Origin: CBDCYS01 sp965226185
GTDB lineage: Bacteria; Acidobacteriota; Terriglobia; Bryobacterales; UBA6623
Direction of reading: 5' to 3'
NCBI GenBank assembly: GCA_965226185.1
Contig: CBDDCT010000006.1
Location: forward strand, 1,736,001-1,800,000
Length of the DNA: 64,000 nt
Shown: one piece after another, positions 36,381 to 45,691 of the stretch
Layout of the letters: each line of letters opens with the position of its first letter
Numbering within the stretch: the stretch's first letter is position 1
Made by a program: the position numbers and the translations under genes
The notes under the pieces: generated by a model
Databases searched by the model: none
What the model was told of the DNA's origin: nothing
The model's input: the letters and a program-made list of their open reading frames with translations, nothing else

Positions 36381-38732
36381 CTAGCGAACAAGCGCCTTGC
36401 CCAAGCCGGCGTTCCCGGCGCGGTCTCTCACTCGCATGGTCACCAAATGCTCGCCTTCGTCCAAATCTCCCAGCTCGATGGTAAACGTCTCGGAGCTGGA
36501 GTCCGTGATGCCGTCGTCAGCGAAAACAGGAATCCACTGCCCGGCGTCAACCGAATACTCGGCTTGCTGAAGGGTGGACGAAGCATCCGAGGCCTCAAAC
36601 CTTAGCGATGTTCTTCCCTCGATTGGCTGCATGGAAACGAGCGATTGCCTGGAAACGACCGGCGGCGTGTGGTCAACCAAAATTGGCTCGCTGATCTTTT
36701 CAGCGCGCCGGGCCGTGTCCGGAGGATTCGCCGCTTTGTCCGAAACCTCTACGCGAAATCGGTAGATTCCATCCGCCAACGATTCACTTTCGATCGACAG
36801 GTTTGCGGAGGTAATATCCTTCTTGATGACCTTCCAGTTGCTTTCTTGGTCTTCGCGGAAGCTGACCGCGGCGATCAGTTTGTCGCCATCGGCGTCCTCG
36901 GCTTGCCAAGAGATCGCCAGCATTTTCTTTCCGCCGCCACCGACCGATGTCTGGGAATTTCCGCTGGCCGACTGTGCTGTATCGCCCCCCGATGCGCTGA
37001 CCGTGATGCTGTATGCCGCGCTTGCGTCGGTAGCGGCGGTGGCTGAACCGGCGGTGCTTCCGGTTGCGGATTCACTTGGGGAAGTCGAGCCCGTGACCGT
37101 GACACTTTTGATGACAGGCGCCGAGTTTTGAGGAAGGTATGCCAGCCGCACGGTGCGCAACCGCGGCAAACCACCGTCAGCGTTTCGGAGCGTTGCCCGC
37201 CATTGGACATACCGCGCCGGCGGGGAGGAGATTGCGCCCCCAATAAACCCCGAGGCCGCTCTCGGGCCCTCGGCGGTGATTTTCTCGGACCAGTCGCTCC
37301 AGCTATCGTCCGGCCGGGCCGAATTCCCGCTGCGGGTTTGAAACTCAACCTGGGCAGAGTCCAGGCCGGTCCCGTTCCAGCTCAGCCTTCCCCATCGGGA
37401 GATCGTCTTGGCATCGTGGACCGCTGTCCTATACGTTCCCGCCGCCGCCGGTGAGTTTTCCAAACGACTTAGCCGTCCTGAATGCGCGGAAGCGACGAGC
37501 AGACCCTCGGGACCCGGCGCTAAATGGGTCACTTGTTCTTGGTCCGACTCGGTGAGCAGCCTCGCCGTACGCTCGCCTTCGAGTTGGTATATTCTGCCGC
37601 CGCGGTCGGTGGCGAAAACGGGTTTCAAGTCCGGACCGGCCAGGCTCAACGCCAGGATGTTCTCTTCGGTGGACGTCCACAGCTTGTCGGCGGCCAAGTC
37701 CGGCTTAATTCTGAGGAGAGCAGCTTTCTCCATACCCGCATAACTAATGATGGGTTGAGAAATTGTTACGGCCGGTTGCGCTGTGACCTGCTTGCTGGAG
37801 GACGGCTGGGGATTGACGCCTCCGGGACCAGGCGGGGAATCCGCGGCGGCCGTGACGCTAATCGTAGTCGCAGTGGAGGACACCGCGGATGTCTGAGCCG
37901 ACGAGACCGATTGGGTGATTCGTGAAATACCGCCCCCCATGGCCGCCGCGTAGATGTCTCCGTTGGGAGCTACCTGGAGGGCGCGAACTTCCGGCAGCTC
38001 TGAATCATAGAGCGCGAACAGCTTGCCGCTTTTCTCAATCCGGTAGATGATACCGTTTGGATCAGTGCCTGCCAGAAGCGATCCTTCGGGCGTAAGCGCG
38101 AGGCTCACGACGTGCCGTTGCTTCGTATCGGCGTGAAGCTTTCCCTCACCATTTGAGTCCACGCGGTAGATCTTGCCCTGATCGCCGGTTGCCACGAACA
38201 ATTCTGGATGGCTGGCGTCTTTTTTGTCCGCCGGAGGAGCGATGACGATCGACCAGATGTAGGTTTGTTCAGGATCGAAAAAGGCTTCTCCTTCGCCATC
38301 GCGATCGATGCGATACACCTTGCCGTTCGGTGACGTCCCCGCGTAGAGTGAACCGTCCGGGGCCACGGCCAGGGCGAAAACCTCGATCTCGGGCGCGCTC
38401 CAAAAAAGGCTGCTCTTGCCGGCCTTGTCAACCTTGTATACACGTCCCTGATGACCTGTTCCGAGATAAGCTGTTCCGTCGGGTGCGATCGCGACGTTCC
38501 AGATGACCGGCTGGTCAGAGGAAAAGAGCGGCGTCAGAGCTGGCCCTATCGTTAAGCCCCCTTCCTGACTCAGCGAAATGTTTTCGAACTTGCCCGCCAG
38601 AAAATCCTTGTATTCACTCAGTTCCCAAACCTTGGTCGAAGCCCCGCTCAGGGCAGGGCCGGTGATACAAATCATCAGCAGAAGATGAATCAGCAGGGCT
38701 AACGGCCGCGACGCTGGGTTTGAACGCATCAT
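36381..38732 (-). CDS. Exported beta-propeller protein with C-terminal Ig-like domain
   Basis: 783 residues with a signal peptide (ALLIHLLLMICITGPALSG). Residues ~75-275 have at least five NHL/PQQ-like blades of the form APDGTAYLGTGHQGRVYKVD, APDGSLYAGTSPNGKVYRID, TPEGSLLAGTDPNGIIYRIE. A Ser/Thr/Ala-rich linker follows (~285-320), more blades (~350-430), a second linker with TGSTAGSATAATDASAAYS, then a final ~100-residue domain (VDHTPPVVSRQSL ... MRVRDRAGN) like an invasin/Ig-type fold. No enzyme motif; probably a surface or periplasmic scaffold. Its ATG is 4 bp after the stop of the S55 peptidase gene, so the two form an operon and may interact. Confidence 0.7.
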   Translation of the reverse strand: MMRSNPASRPLALLIHLLLMICITGPALSGASTKVWELSEYKDFLAGKFENISLSQEGGLTIGPALTPLFSSDQPVIWNVAIAPDGTAYLGTGHQGRVYKVDKAGKSSLFWSAPEIEVFALAVAPDGSLYAGTSPNGKVYRIDRDGEGEAFFDPEQTYIWSIVIAPPADKKDASHPELFVATGDQGKIYRVDSNGEGKLHADTKQRHVVSLALTPEGSLLAGTDPNGIIYRIEKSGKLFALYDSELPEVRALQVAPNGDIYAAAMGGGISRITQSVSSAQTSAVSSTATTISVTAAADSPPGPGGVNPQPSSSKQVTAQPAVTISQPIISYAGMEKAALLRIKPDLAADKLWTSTEENILALSLAGPDLKPVFATDRGGRIYQLEGERTARLLTESDQEQVTHLAPGPEGLLVASAHSGRLSRLENSPAAAGTYRTAVHDAKTISRWGRLSWNGTGLDSAQVEFQTRSGNSARPDDSWSDWSEKITAEGPRAASGFIGGAISSPPARYVQWRATLRNADGGLPRLRTVRLAYLPQNSAPVIKSVTVTGSTSPSESATGSTAGSATAATDASAAYSITVSASGGDTAQSASGNSQTSVGGGGKKMLAISWQAEDADGDKLIAAVSFREDQESNWKVIKKDITSANLSIESESLADGIYRFRVEVSDKAANPPDTARRAEKISEPILVDHTPPVVSRQSLVSMQPIEGRTSLRFEASDASSTLQQAEYSVDAGQWIPVFADDGITDSSSETFTIELGDLDEGEHLVTMRVRDRAGNAGLGKALVR

Positions 38733-38736
38733 TCGT

Positions 38737-40557
38737 TTACGGTGCGATTACCGTGACTTTCATCGTGACGTTACCGCGGATGACCTCTGATCCGGCGCCG
38801 ATAGCAAACTCGTCCAGCACCGATTGCCAATCCGCGGCCGATCCGGCGCTGCTTCCCGTTGCCGGCGAAAGAATCGCTGAAATCGAAGCCGGCGGCGCGG
38901 GCAATCGCTCGGTGTTGAACCGAAAGCCCTGTTGGGGGCGCCACACCCGAACGAATAGCCCGTCATTCCGGCGGACGCGGTTGAGAGCTTCGATTGATTG
39001 AGCCGGGTCTTTCGAGCGGTGCAGCCCGAGCAGGCTTTGCCACTCCAAGAGATTCAGCGAATTGGCGTCGGAAAAAGTGATGTGCAGTTGGCCCGGCAGG
39101 GTGCCTGACGGCACGCGGTAGGCGGTGGTTCGGATCGTCTCCGTTCCGTCTGATCTCTTGAGGGCGGCCGAGAGCTCAATGACTTCACCCGGCCGCACTC
39201 GGGTTTTGCTGCTCCAAACGCGGTCGATCTCAAGCCAGTTTTCTTCGTCGGCGGACTCGATATCAAGGTGAATCCGCTCTAAAGAAACATCGCTGCTTTC
39301 CAGTGCATAGTAAAGCAACAGCGCCGTTGAAGTGGCCAGTTGAAGCGAGGTGGTATTGGACCCGCTAAACACGTTATCGAGCTTCAGCGCCGGGACGCCG
39401 TTGCTGAATTCCGCGGCGCCGGAGACGCGAAGAGTGGATGCCCCGACTTGACGCTCGGTGGCGTCTACGGCCGAGAACACAGCCATTTGCAGCAAATAGG
39501 GCGTGAGATAGCGGTCGCTGACGATTTGAAGCTCGTACTGATGTTCACCGGTGCGGCTCGATGACACATTCAAACGAGCCGGGACCAGTTTCGGTTGACG
39601 GCCGAGCCGTCCCACGATCCCGGTACTTTGGTCGTTGACGATAGACCCCAGGAGCGCACCCGAGCCGGCAATCTTGAACGAGTTACTGAGGTTGGGAACA
39701 AGGGTAATGACATTCGAGCGCGAGAACGGCAGTTGCGTCGGGCCGGTTGACAAGAAGCGGTGCCCGAAGGCGTAAACCTGATCCCCTTCGATGTGAGTCA
39801 CCGTGCCGGCGGCGCTCACTTCCATGTCGCCCTGAATCAGCGCCACGGTGATCATGGATCCGGGCTCGAGGCCCGCGTCCCCTGGTTGCGTGTCTCCCGC
39901 GCGGCTGCCGCCGGCCACGCCCTGCATCGGGCGCAGACCGAGCTTGCGCAAATGAGGGCCGAACACGTCGAGAGTCCGCTCGGAAAACCCGGCCAAGTTG
40001 ACGGGAGTCGCGACCGGCGCCAGCCGCGGCTGGGTCTCGATTGCCCTAGCGGCGGGTGGCAGCATCCAGGCAGCGGCCTCTGCCACCCCCTGTGAGGCCG
40101 CGAACAGCCCGGTATTCTCGGACTCGGCAGGGAAGGGAATTCTGATTCGGGCGCTTGGGCTGGCAGGCTCGCCGGCCAAACCCTCGATCATTTCGTGGAT
40201 CGGCCGGATACCCGCGATGGCCTCGGTGGTGAAAGGGAAGGAGTAGGCTATGGCGCCGGCCAGCTTGCCATCCAGGTAGACAGGGCTGCCGCTCATTCCG
40301 GCCATCACGCCCATTTTTTCCAGCGGCCCGCCGGAGAGTCGCCCTAGAATGATGGACTGCTTGGGGCCGACATTCTCCAGCACGCCGAGAATCTCGACCG
40401 CGAATTCTTCGACTTCTTGGCCGCTGAAGACGGTCCGTCCGGTACCCTGCATTCCGGCGCGAACCTCTTCCAATGGAAAGAGTTCAGCCGAGCGCGCCGG
40501 TAACGCGGCGAGACACGCAATCAGCAGCGGAATACACATCTTCACGGCTAAGCCCAT
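38737..40557 (-). CDS. Exported SpoIVB-type (S55) peptidase domain protein, paralogue
   Basis: About 606 residues from ATG 40555-40557; alternatives are 30 bp up or 18 bp down. Signal peptide MCIPLLIACLAALPARS. LFPLEEVRAGMQGTGRTVFS, EILGVLENVGP and AGMSGSPVYLDGKLAGAI match the paralogue at 1784-3643 point by point, including the GMSGSPVY serine, and GDQVYAFGHRF parallels GKRVLAFGHAM. C-terminal half beta-rich, again unassigned. It leads an operon with the beta-propeller gene. Both paralogues may process or regulate exported proteins; no sporulation context exists. Confidence 0.82.
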   Translation of the reverse strand: MGLAVKMCIPLLIACLAALPARSAELFPLEEVRAGMQGTGRTVFSGQEVEEFAVEILGVLENVGPKQSIILGRLSGGPLEKMGVMAGMSGSPVYLDGKLAGAIAYSFPFTTEAIAGIRPIHEMIEGLAGEPASPSARIRIPFPAESENTGLFAASQGVAEAAAWMLPPAARAIETQPRLAPVATPVNLAGFSERTLDVFGPHLRKLGLRPMQGVAGGSRAGDTQPGDAGLEPGSMITVALIQGDMEVSAAGTVTHIEGDQVYAFGHRFLSTGPTQLPFSRSNVITLVPNLSNSFKIAGSGALLGSIVNDQSTGIVGRLGRQPKLVPARLNVSSSRTGEHQYELQIVSDRYLTPYLLQMAVFSAVDATERQVGASTLRVSGAAEFSNGVPALKLDNVFSGSNTTSLQLATSTALLLYYALESSDVSLERIHLDIESADEENWLEIDRVWSSKTRVRPGEVIELSAALKRSDGTETIRTTAYRVPSGTLPGQLHITFSDANSLNLLEWQSLLGLHRSKDPAQSIEALNRVRRNDGLFVRVWRPQQGFRFNTERLPAPPASISAILSPATGSSAGSAADWQSVLDEFAIGAGSEVIRGNVTMKVTVIAP

Positions 40558-40587
40558 TGTAGCGGAGGTATTGGGAAGCGGACACAT

Positions 40588-40625
40588 AACCCGCTCTTCT
40601 CAACAACTGGCGAGGCCAGCGCCGG
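40588..40625. repeat. Remnant of REP/MITE-like half-unit
   Basis: AACCCGCTCTTCTCAACAAC... is a degraded version of the 31444 terminal repeat. Confidence 0.5.
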
Positions 40626-40662
40626 GTCGTGTTACTGTAAAGGCCTGCACGAGGCCAAGACA

Positions 40663-41403
40663 ATGAAAAGCAAGCTCGAATCTCTCAACCTTTCCCGGCG
40701 CGATTGGGTGCGTTCAGCGTTGCTCGTGAGCGTCGCTCCTCAGGCGGCTCGAGCCGCGCAAGGTCCGCTGCTGCCTACCGGGGTTGTGCTGTTTCAAGGC
40801 GACTCGATCACCGACGCCGGAAGAAACCGCGAACGCCCCGCCCCGAACGACTCCTCCGGAATGGGCCGCGGCTATCCATTGTTGATTGCGTCGCATTTGC
40901 TCGGCTCCCGCGCCCAAGACGGCTTGCGCGTTTACAACCGGGGAATCTCAGGCGACAAGGTGCCCGACCTCGACGCACGCTGGCAAACCGATACTCTCAA
41001 CCTCAGACCCGATCTGTTGAGCATCCTCGTCGGCGTCAACGACTTTGGGCACAAGCTCGGCGGACGCTATAACGGGACGGCCGAGAGTTACGAGAAGGGC
41101 TACGCCGCACTGCTTGCGAGGACGCGCAAGGCGATGTCGTACACGCGAATTGTCGTCTGCGAGCCGTTCGTACTGCGTTGCGGTGCGGTAACGGATGCTT
41201 GGTTCCCCGAATTCGATCTTCGCCGTGCGGCCGCGAAGCGCGTCGCCCAAGCCGCCGGAGCCGATTGGGTTCCGTTTCAGTCGATGTTCGACGAAGCCCT
41301 GAAGCACGCGGAGCCGGCGTTTTGGGCCGCGGACGGCGTACACCCCACCTTGGCCGGCCACGCCTTGATGGCGAAAACCTGGCTCGACGTCGTCAAACCG
41401 TAA
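40663..41403 (+). CDS. Exported SGNH/GDSL hydrolase
   Basis: 246 residues with a leader containing SRRDWVRSALLVSVA (Tat-like). Block I FQGDSITD (nucleophile Ser), block II YNRGISGDKV (Gly), block III VGVNDF (Asn), block V DGVHPTLAGH (catalytic Asp and His). An esterase of the platelet-activating-factor acetylhydrolase-like or rhamnogalacturonan-acetylesterase-like group; likely deacetylates a polysaccharide. Stands alone. Confidence 0.88.
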   Translation: MKSKLESLNLSRRDWVRSALLVSVAPQAARAAQGPLLPTGVVLFQGDSITDAGRNRERPAPNDSSGMGRGYPLLIASHLLGSRAQDGLRVYNRGISGDKVPDLDARWQTDTLNLRPDLLSILVGVNDFGHKLGGRYNGTAESYEKGYAALLARTRKAMSYTRIVVCEPFVLRCGAVTDAWFPEFDLRRAAAKRVAQAAGADWVPFQSMFDEALKHAEPAFWAADGVHPTLAGHALMAKTWLDVVKP

Positions 41404-41485
41404 CGCCGCGAAGGCTGCTTGACGCCGCCTGCGAGATAGCTTCTAGTTGGGACCTCGCTGCTTGATATGATCGCAGTATCGAATC

Positions 41486-42388
41486 ATGGGATCTCTGGCT
41501 AGCCTCGTCCTTCTCTTGCTCTGCTCAGTCGCCCTGCCGGCGCAGGATGATCCGCCCAAGGTTGCGGTGACCGACGAAGAGGGCGGCGAACTGCCTCCCT
41601 TCTATTGCCCAATGGACTTGGATGTGCGTTCCTACGTGGGCGGCAAGTGCTACAAGTGCAGCATGCAGATGGTGCTGGGCATCCCCGAGCCGGTCGAGTA
41701 CCGGTTGAAACTGAGTGTTCATCCCACCCAAATTCGTCCCGGCGAACCGGTGGAACTGCAATTTGAAGTGCTGCAGCCCGACCATGACCACCGCGTGACC
41801 GACTTCCTCGTTGTCCACGAAAGGATTTTCCACTTGCTGTTCGTGCATCACTAACTCGAGGTTTTCCGGCATGAGCATCCAGTGCTCGGCGAAGACGGGA
41901 TTTTCCGCCACAAAACCGAATTCCCGAAAGCCGGAATTTATCGCATGCTGGCGGATTTTTACCCAGCGGGCTCCACGCCTCAGCTCATTCCGATTACCCT
42001 GACGACCGCGGGCTTCGAGCAGAGTCTGGTGGCCGCGAAACCCCTCCTGCTGCCCGACCTCGAGGCCAAGCAAGGGGACAACTTGACCATTAGCCTCACC
42101 CTCGACCCGCCTGAACCGATCGCGGGACAAAAAACGTTGTTGTTCTTCGGCCTCGACACAGCTCAGGGTTTGGAGAAGTTCCTGGGAGCCTGGGCGCACA
42201 TGCTGGCCGTCAGCGACGATCTCGTCGACACGATTCACGCCCACCCGACGATCGCGGACGGCGGTCCGCAAATTCAGTTGAACATGATTTTCCCGAGGCC
42301 CGGCATGTACCGGATCTGGATTCAGACACAGCGAGAGGGCAGGGTCAACACGATACCGTTTACCGTGCCGGTGAAGGAACTGCGGTGA
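41486..42388 (+). pseudogene. Exported heavy-metal-binding protein, interrupted by TAA
   Basis: One reading frame with TAA at 41852-41854. Before it: a signal peptide (SLASLVLLLLCSVALPAQ), a heavy-metal-binding domain (PPFYCPMDLDVRSYVGGKCY then KCSMQMV, two Cys pairs, usual for copper-efflux proteins) and the start of a YtkA-like beta domain. After it, LEVFRHEHPVLGEDGIFR continues that domain in frame, and the protein would run to 300 residues. The context FVHH-[stop]-LEVFRHEHP suits Gln, and CAA to TAA is one C-to-T change. Either a recent pseudogene, a base error, or two products. Converges on and overlaps the cytochrome gene by 29 bp. Confidence 0.75.
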
Positions 42389-43055
42389 GCAGCGAAGCGC
42401 TGACCCCCGCGGCTGGGTGAACGAAAATTTTCGTTCCCGCCGGCAGCTCAACCGGTTCCCGGAAGTAGTAAAATCGCCGCCAGCGCTTTTGATAGTCCCG
42501 CAGCCAGATGAGGTATTGCGTGCTTCCATCGGGTGTCCTGGCGATCACTTCCAGCGAGCCACCCTCGGGAACCGATTCTGGCCGAATCCCCAAGGCTTGC
42601 AATTGTTTTTCGACGGGCACGACGCCTTGAAGCGCCAGTTCGATTGATGGCGGCGGCTCGGGTTCGGCAAAGGCTTCCTCTCCCGGCATCGCCGGCATGT
42701 AGATCAGATGCCCCTCGGGAGCGCCTCCTTCCACCCAGCTCGAAATCAGGGCGATTTCACGTTCGGTCAGGCTCATGTCGTTGCGGAAGTGTCCAAAACC
42801 CTTGACCGCGCCCCACGGCGGCATGCGGCGAATCAGAACCTGGTTCTTAATCGCTTTGGCCCAAGGGCGGGCTTCACGATAGCGGGTGAGAGAGAATGCG
42901 GAACCGCCTTTGCGGTGGCACGAGACGCAGCGCTTGTAGAAGATGCGGGATATGTGCTGCGTCCAAATGATCCGAGTGGTAATCAGTTCGTGGGCGCCGG
43001 CTTCACTAGCGAAGCCGGCGGCGATAGCGAGGGAAATGAGAGCGGTTCGTTTCAT
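42360..43055 (-). CDS. Exported cytochrome c-type protein
   Basis: 231 residues from ATG 43053-43055 (MKRTALISLAIAAGFASEAG, signal peptide); an upstream ATG gives a non-signal extension. IFYKRCVSCHRKGGSAFSLT has the heme-binding CVSCH, and IRRMPPWGAVKG ... LISSWVEGGAPEG is the usual downstream methionine/PPW segment of mono-heme cytochromes associated with copper proteins. C-terminal ~100 residues have no assigned domain. Preceded (on its strand) by upstream module copy C. Confidence 0.8.
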   Translation of the reverse strand: MKRTALISLAIAAGFASEAGAHELITTRIIWTQHISRIFYKRCVSCHRKGGSAFSLTRYREARPWAKAIKNQVLIRRMPPWGAVKGFGHFRNDMSLTEREIALISSWVEGGAPEGHLIYMPAMPGEEAFAEPEPPPSIELALQGVVPVEKQLQALGIRPESVPEGGSLEVIARTPDGSTQYLIWLRDYQKRWRRFYYFREPVELPAGTKIFVHPAAGVSASLLTAVPSPAR

Positions 43056-44238
43056 TGGGAGTCTGCCCGCCGCCCGGTCCCCGCCGTGCGGCTCATTCGT
43101 TTGGGGGCGCTTCTCAGGCTGGCAGCCGATCGAACAGTTGCGCCCGACCTGGGTTGATCGCAAGCATGCCATACCATTCCTCTATTCTACGCATCCCTTC
43201 ATGAGACGAGCCTGTGGGCACGGCAATCGAGCGTTGGCAGTGCTGTATGCCGTTCGGGCGTCCAGGAGTTCGATCATGGCCTTGCTAAGCCGTTGAAATC
43301 ACAGAGGTTGCGTGATGGGGTATAAAGTTTCATTATGAAATGGCAGAGAATGGCAGACTTTGGCGGATATATCGGCGAATTGGGTGGTTTCGGGGGGCTA
43401 GTGGCCGGTGTCAACGTATAGTGGCTTTGTTTTCATTGACTTTTTTTGAGGCAGACGGGTGGGCGGTTGGCAGAAACGCGTCAAATTCGCGGGTTTTCTG
43501 GCATACTTTGGCGGTGGTGCTGCCGCCGAGGAGGACGGGCTGGCGGAGGTTTGGGGCTCTTGATGGCTGCTTTGCTGAGTGGAGGTGACTCGGGCATTTG
43601 ATGGCGGGACATGTCGCCACGAATGGCGACACGTCCCGCAGGAATGCGCGCGCCACGTCTTTGGGCCGTGTTGCTTGTTTCATTTGTGAGGGACCCCGGG
43701 CCATGCGCGGGGGATGACCACAATGCGGAGAGCAACTCGAAACTGTCCAGGGCTGGAAACGGTCGTGTTGGTCCGGTGATCTGTTCCTTACCGGTCTTTC
43801 ACTCGTAGCTTAGCAAATGGAGTTCGGGTTTTCGGCTCGTTTGGCCGTGCGGACCGGGTGTAAGTGTATGTAGACATAGGGCCGTACGTTTCTTTTGATT
43901 ATCGGTGACCGGCGCACGGGGTTTTGGGGATTTGGGGGGGGCGAGCGTGCTGGGAGGGGCTGGGACGAAAGCCCGTTGAAATTGAAACAGGCTGAGGAAA
44001 GGGCTGGTCACTGGCCTAGCGCGGATGAGGCGCGTCGAAGGCCTGCTGGGAACCGAGACCGGTACTCGAGTGGCGAGAAAAGCGGGCTAGAGGAGTCGGG
44101 GTTTGTGCTGTCTGTAGCAGGTGTCGCCCTGTCAGGGCTGGGTTGTGGCCGGTTTCGTTCCTAGGGCTCACGCCCTAGGCTGTTCTTGTTTCGCCGCTGA
44201 CGCGGCTATTCCGCGCTGGGTTTCTGTGGGACAGACTC
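43056..44238 (-). repeat. Non-coding upstream module, copy C, and other repeats
   Basis: 43235-43930 is the reverse complement of module A: GGCAGTGCTGTATGCC near 43236, TATAAAG-TTT-CATTATG at 43321-43337, the GTGGCTTTGTTTTCATTGAC block at 43421-43440, and TTTTGATTATCGGTGACCGG near 43893. The palindrome is 266 bp upstream of the cytochrome start. 44070-44095 is a REP/MITE half-unit; 44160-44185 holds a CCTAGGGCTCACGCCCTAGG hairpin. A 97-codon ORF (43411-43704, minus) keeps partial frame with copy A; coding status unproved. Confidence 0.7.
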
Positions 44239-45059
44239 CTAGAGCTTCGCCCCGCAGTACTTGCAGTGCGAGGCATCGTGATCGTGCCCCTCGGCCGAGC
44301 AGGACGGACAAGCCTGGGTGCTGACCTTGCGGGGAGCCTGGCCGGCCAGTTCCACCGAAACGATTCCAGTTGGAACGGCGATGATGGCGTAACCGAGAAA
44401 CATCAGCGCGGCGGCCAAGGCTTATCCGGCCACGGTCTGGGGGGCGATGTCGCCGTAGCCCACCGTGGTCATGGTGACAATCGCCCAATAGACAGCGGTC
44501 GGGATGCTGGTAAAGCCGGTTTCCTCTCCTTCGATGAGGTACATGAGCGCGGCGACGATCAGGACGATCGCCATGATCGTTCCCAAGAAAACCGTGATCT
44601 TGGCCCGGCTGGCGCGCAGCGCGGCCAGCAGGAAGTTGGCTTCCCCAAGATATTTCGCGAGCTTCAGCACCCGGAAAACGCGCAACAACCGCAGGACCCG
44701 GATCACCAGCAGCGACTGCGTACCGGCAACGACGAGGCTGAGATAAGTCGGAAGGATGGCCAGCAAATCGACCAACCCGAAAAAGCTGGCGGCGTAGCGT
44801 CCAGGCCGCCGGACCGAGTAGAGACGCAGCACGTATTCCCCGGTGAAAAGCAAAGTAAAGAGCCACTCAATCGCTCGCAGCTCGAGTCCGTATTGGGCGC
44901 GGACGGACGAAACGCTTTCCAACAGAACCGTCAGCACGCGATGAGCCAGAGCAGGACGACGTCGAAGGTCTTTCCACCGGGAGTGTCGGCTTCGAAGATG
45001 ATCTCGTGAAGTCGCTCCCGGGGCGTCAGGGGTTTTGGGGTGTCCGAAGGCTGGCTCAT
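44239..45059 (-). pseudogene. Voltage-gated potassium channel gene with frameshift and nonsense codon
   Basis: Read backwards from ATG 45057-45059: MSQPSDTPKPLTPRERLHEI then IIFEADTPGGKTFDVVLLWLIA, then a frame change near 44938-44943, then LTVLLESVSSVRAQYG and four more membrane segments. The S4 sensor is RVLRLLRVFRVLKLAKYL, the selectivity filter TMTTVGYGD. After PQTVAG comes TAA (44422-44424) where family proteins have Gln (CAA), and the frame continues ALAAALMFLGYAIIAVPTGI ... to a zinc ribbon (CPSCSAEGHD ... CKYCGAKL) ending at 44239. Two separate lesions make inactivation likely. Lies next to the trk potassium-uptake genes. Confidence 0.82.
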
Positions 45060-45068
45060 GCTGTCAGT

Positions 45069-45320
45069 TTACGCGCCGGACCACTGCTCTCTCCCAACGG
45101 GAGCTCCCGTGTCGACCTCCCCGTGGATATTCTCGGCCGTTACGCCTTCGAGCAATTCGTCAAGCGTATAGTCCTTCGCTCGAACTGGCGTGATAATCAC
45201 AGTTCCTTTTTTCAGGCTGATGTCGACGAGGGAGCCTTCCTCGATCTTTGATTCCGCCGCGATTGTTTTCGGGATGCGAATCGCAAGACTGTTCCCCCAC
45301 TTGCGGACCACAAGCTGCAT
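45069..45320 (-). CDS. MazE/AbrB-type antitoxin, orphan
   Basis: 83 residues from ATG 45318-45320. MQLVVRKWGNSLAIRIPKTI is a textbook MazE/AbrB swapped-hairpin DNA-binding N-terminus; the acidic tail (YTLDELLEGVTAENIHGEVD) matches MazE toxin-binding tails. It should bind its own promoter and neutralise a MazF RNase, but no mazF follows: the next reading frame, 9 bp on, is the broken channel gene. So orphaned or acting in trans. Confidence 0.87.
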   Translation of the reverse strand: MQLVVRKWGNSLAIRIPKTIAAESKIEEGSLVDISLKKGTVIITPVRAKDYTLDELLEGVTAENIHGEVDTGAPVGREQWSGA

Positions 45321-45691
45321 CGTCAGACCTCCTCGTATCTGCAATGAAGATACGTTGTTGCCCGCTAACCCCACTACTGTTCAGTTAGAGGCTTAGGGGC
45401 TGGCTTCGGTTGTTCCAGTCGATGTTCTTCATTCGGCGCAACCCGATCATCGCCGGAATCATAGGTTTGTTTTCCCGCGCCCCTTGCAGGGCTTTTCCCT
45501 CGACGGGTTTCGGACCCAGGGTTCCGCTTCGCTCCACCCTTGGGCTACGATCCTGCGCCGCTTCGCGGCTCAAAGGCGCTGACCCGCATTTCTTATCGGC
45601 CGACGGGCCTCTCATGCACTTTGCCTCGCCACCCGATGAGAAATGCAGCCTGATGGCAACACTCCGGGCTCCGTCTCGCGGGTCCCCCCGG
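45321..45691. repeat. Gene-free region of interspersed repeats
   Basis: About 45425-45580 is the inverted third copy of the 6743-6945/8928-9115 repeat (ACCCAGGGTTCCGCTTCGCT...). 45581-45640 is a diverged REP/MITE half-unit. Confidence 0.75.

Noticed and set aside
41852..41854. Selenocysteine or pyrrolysine readthrough
   Set aside because: The codon is TAA, which is used by neither.
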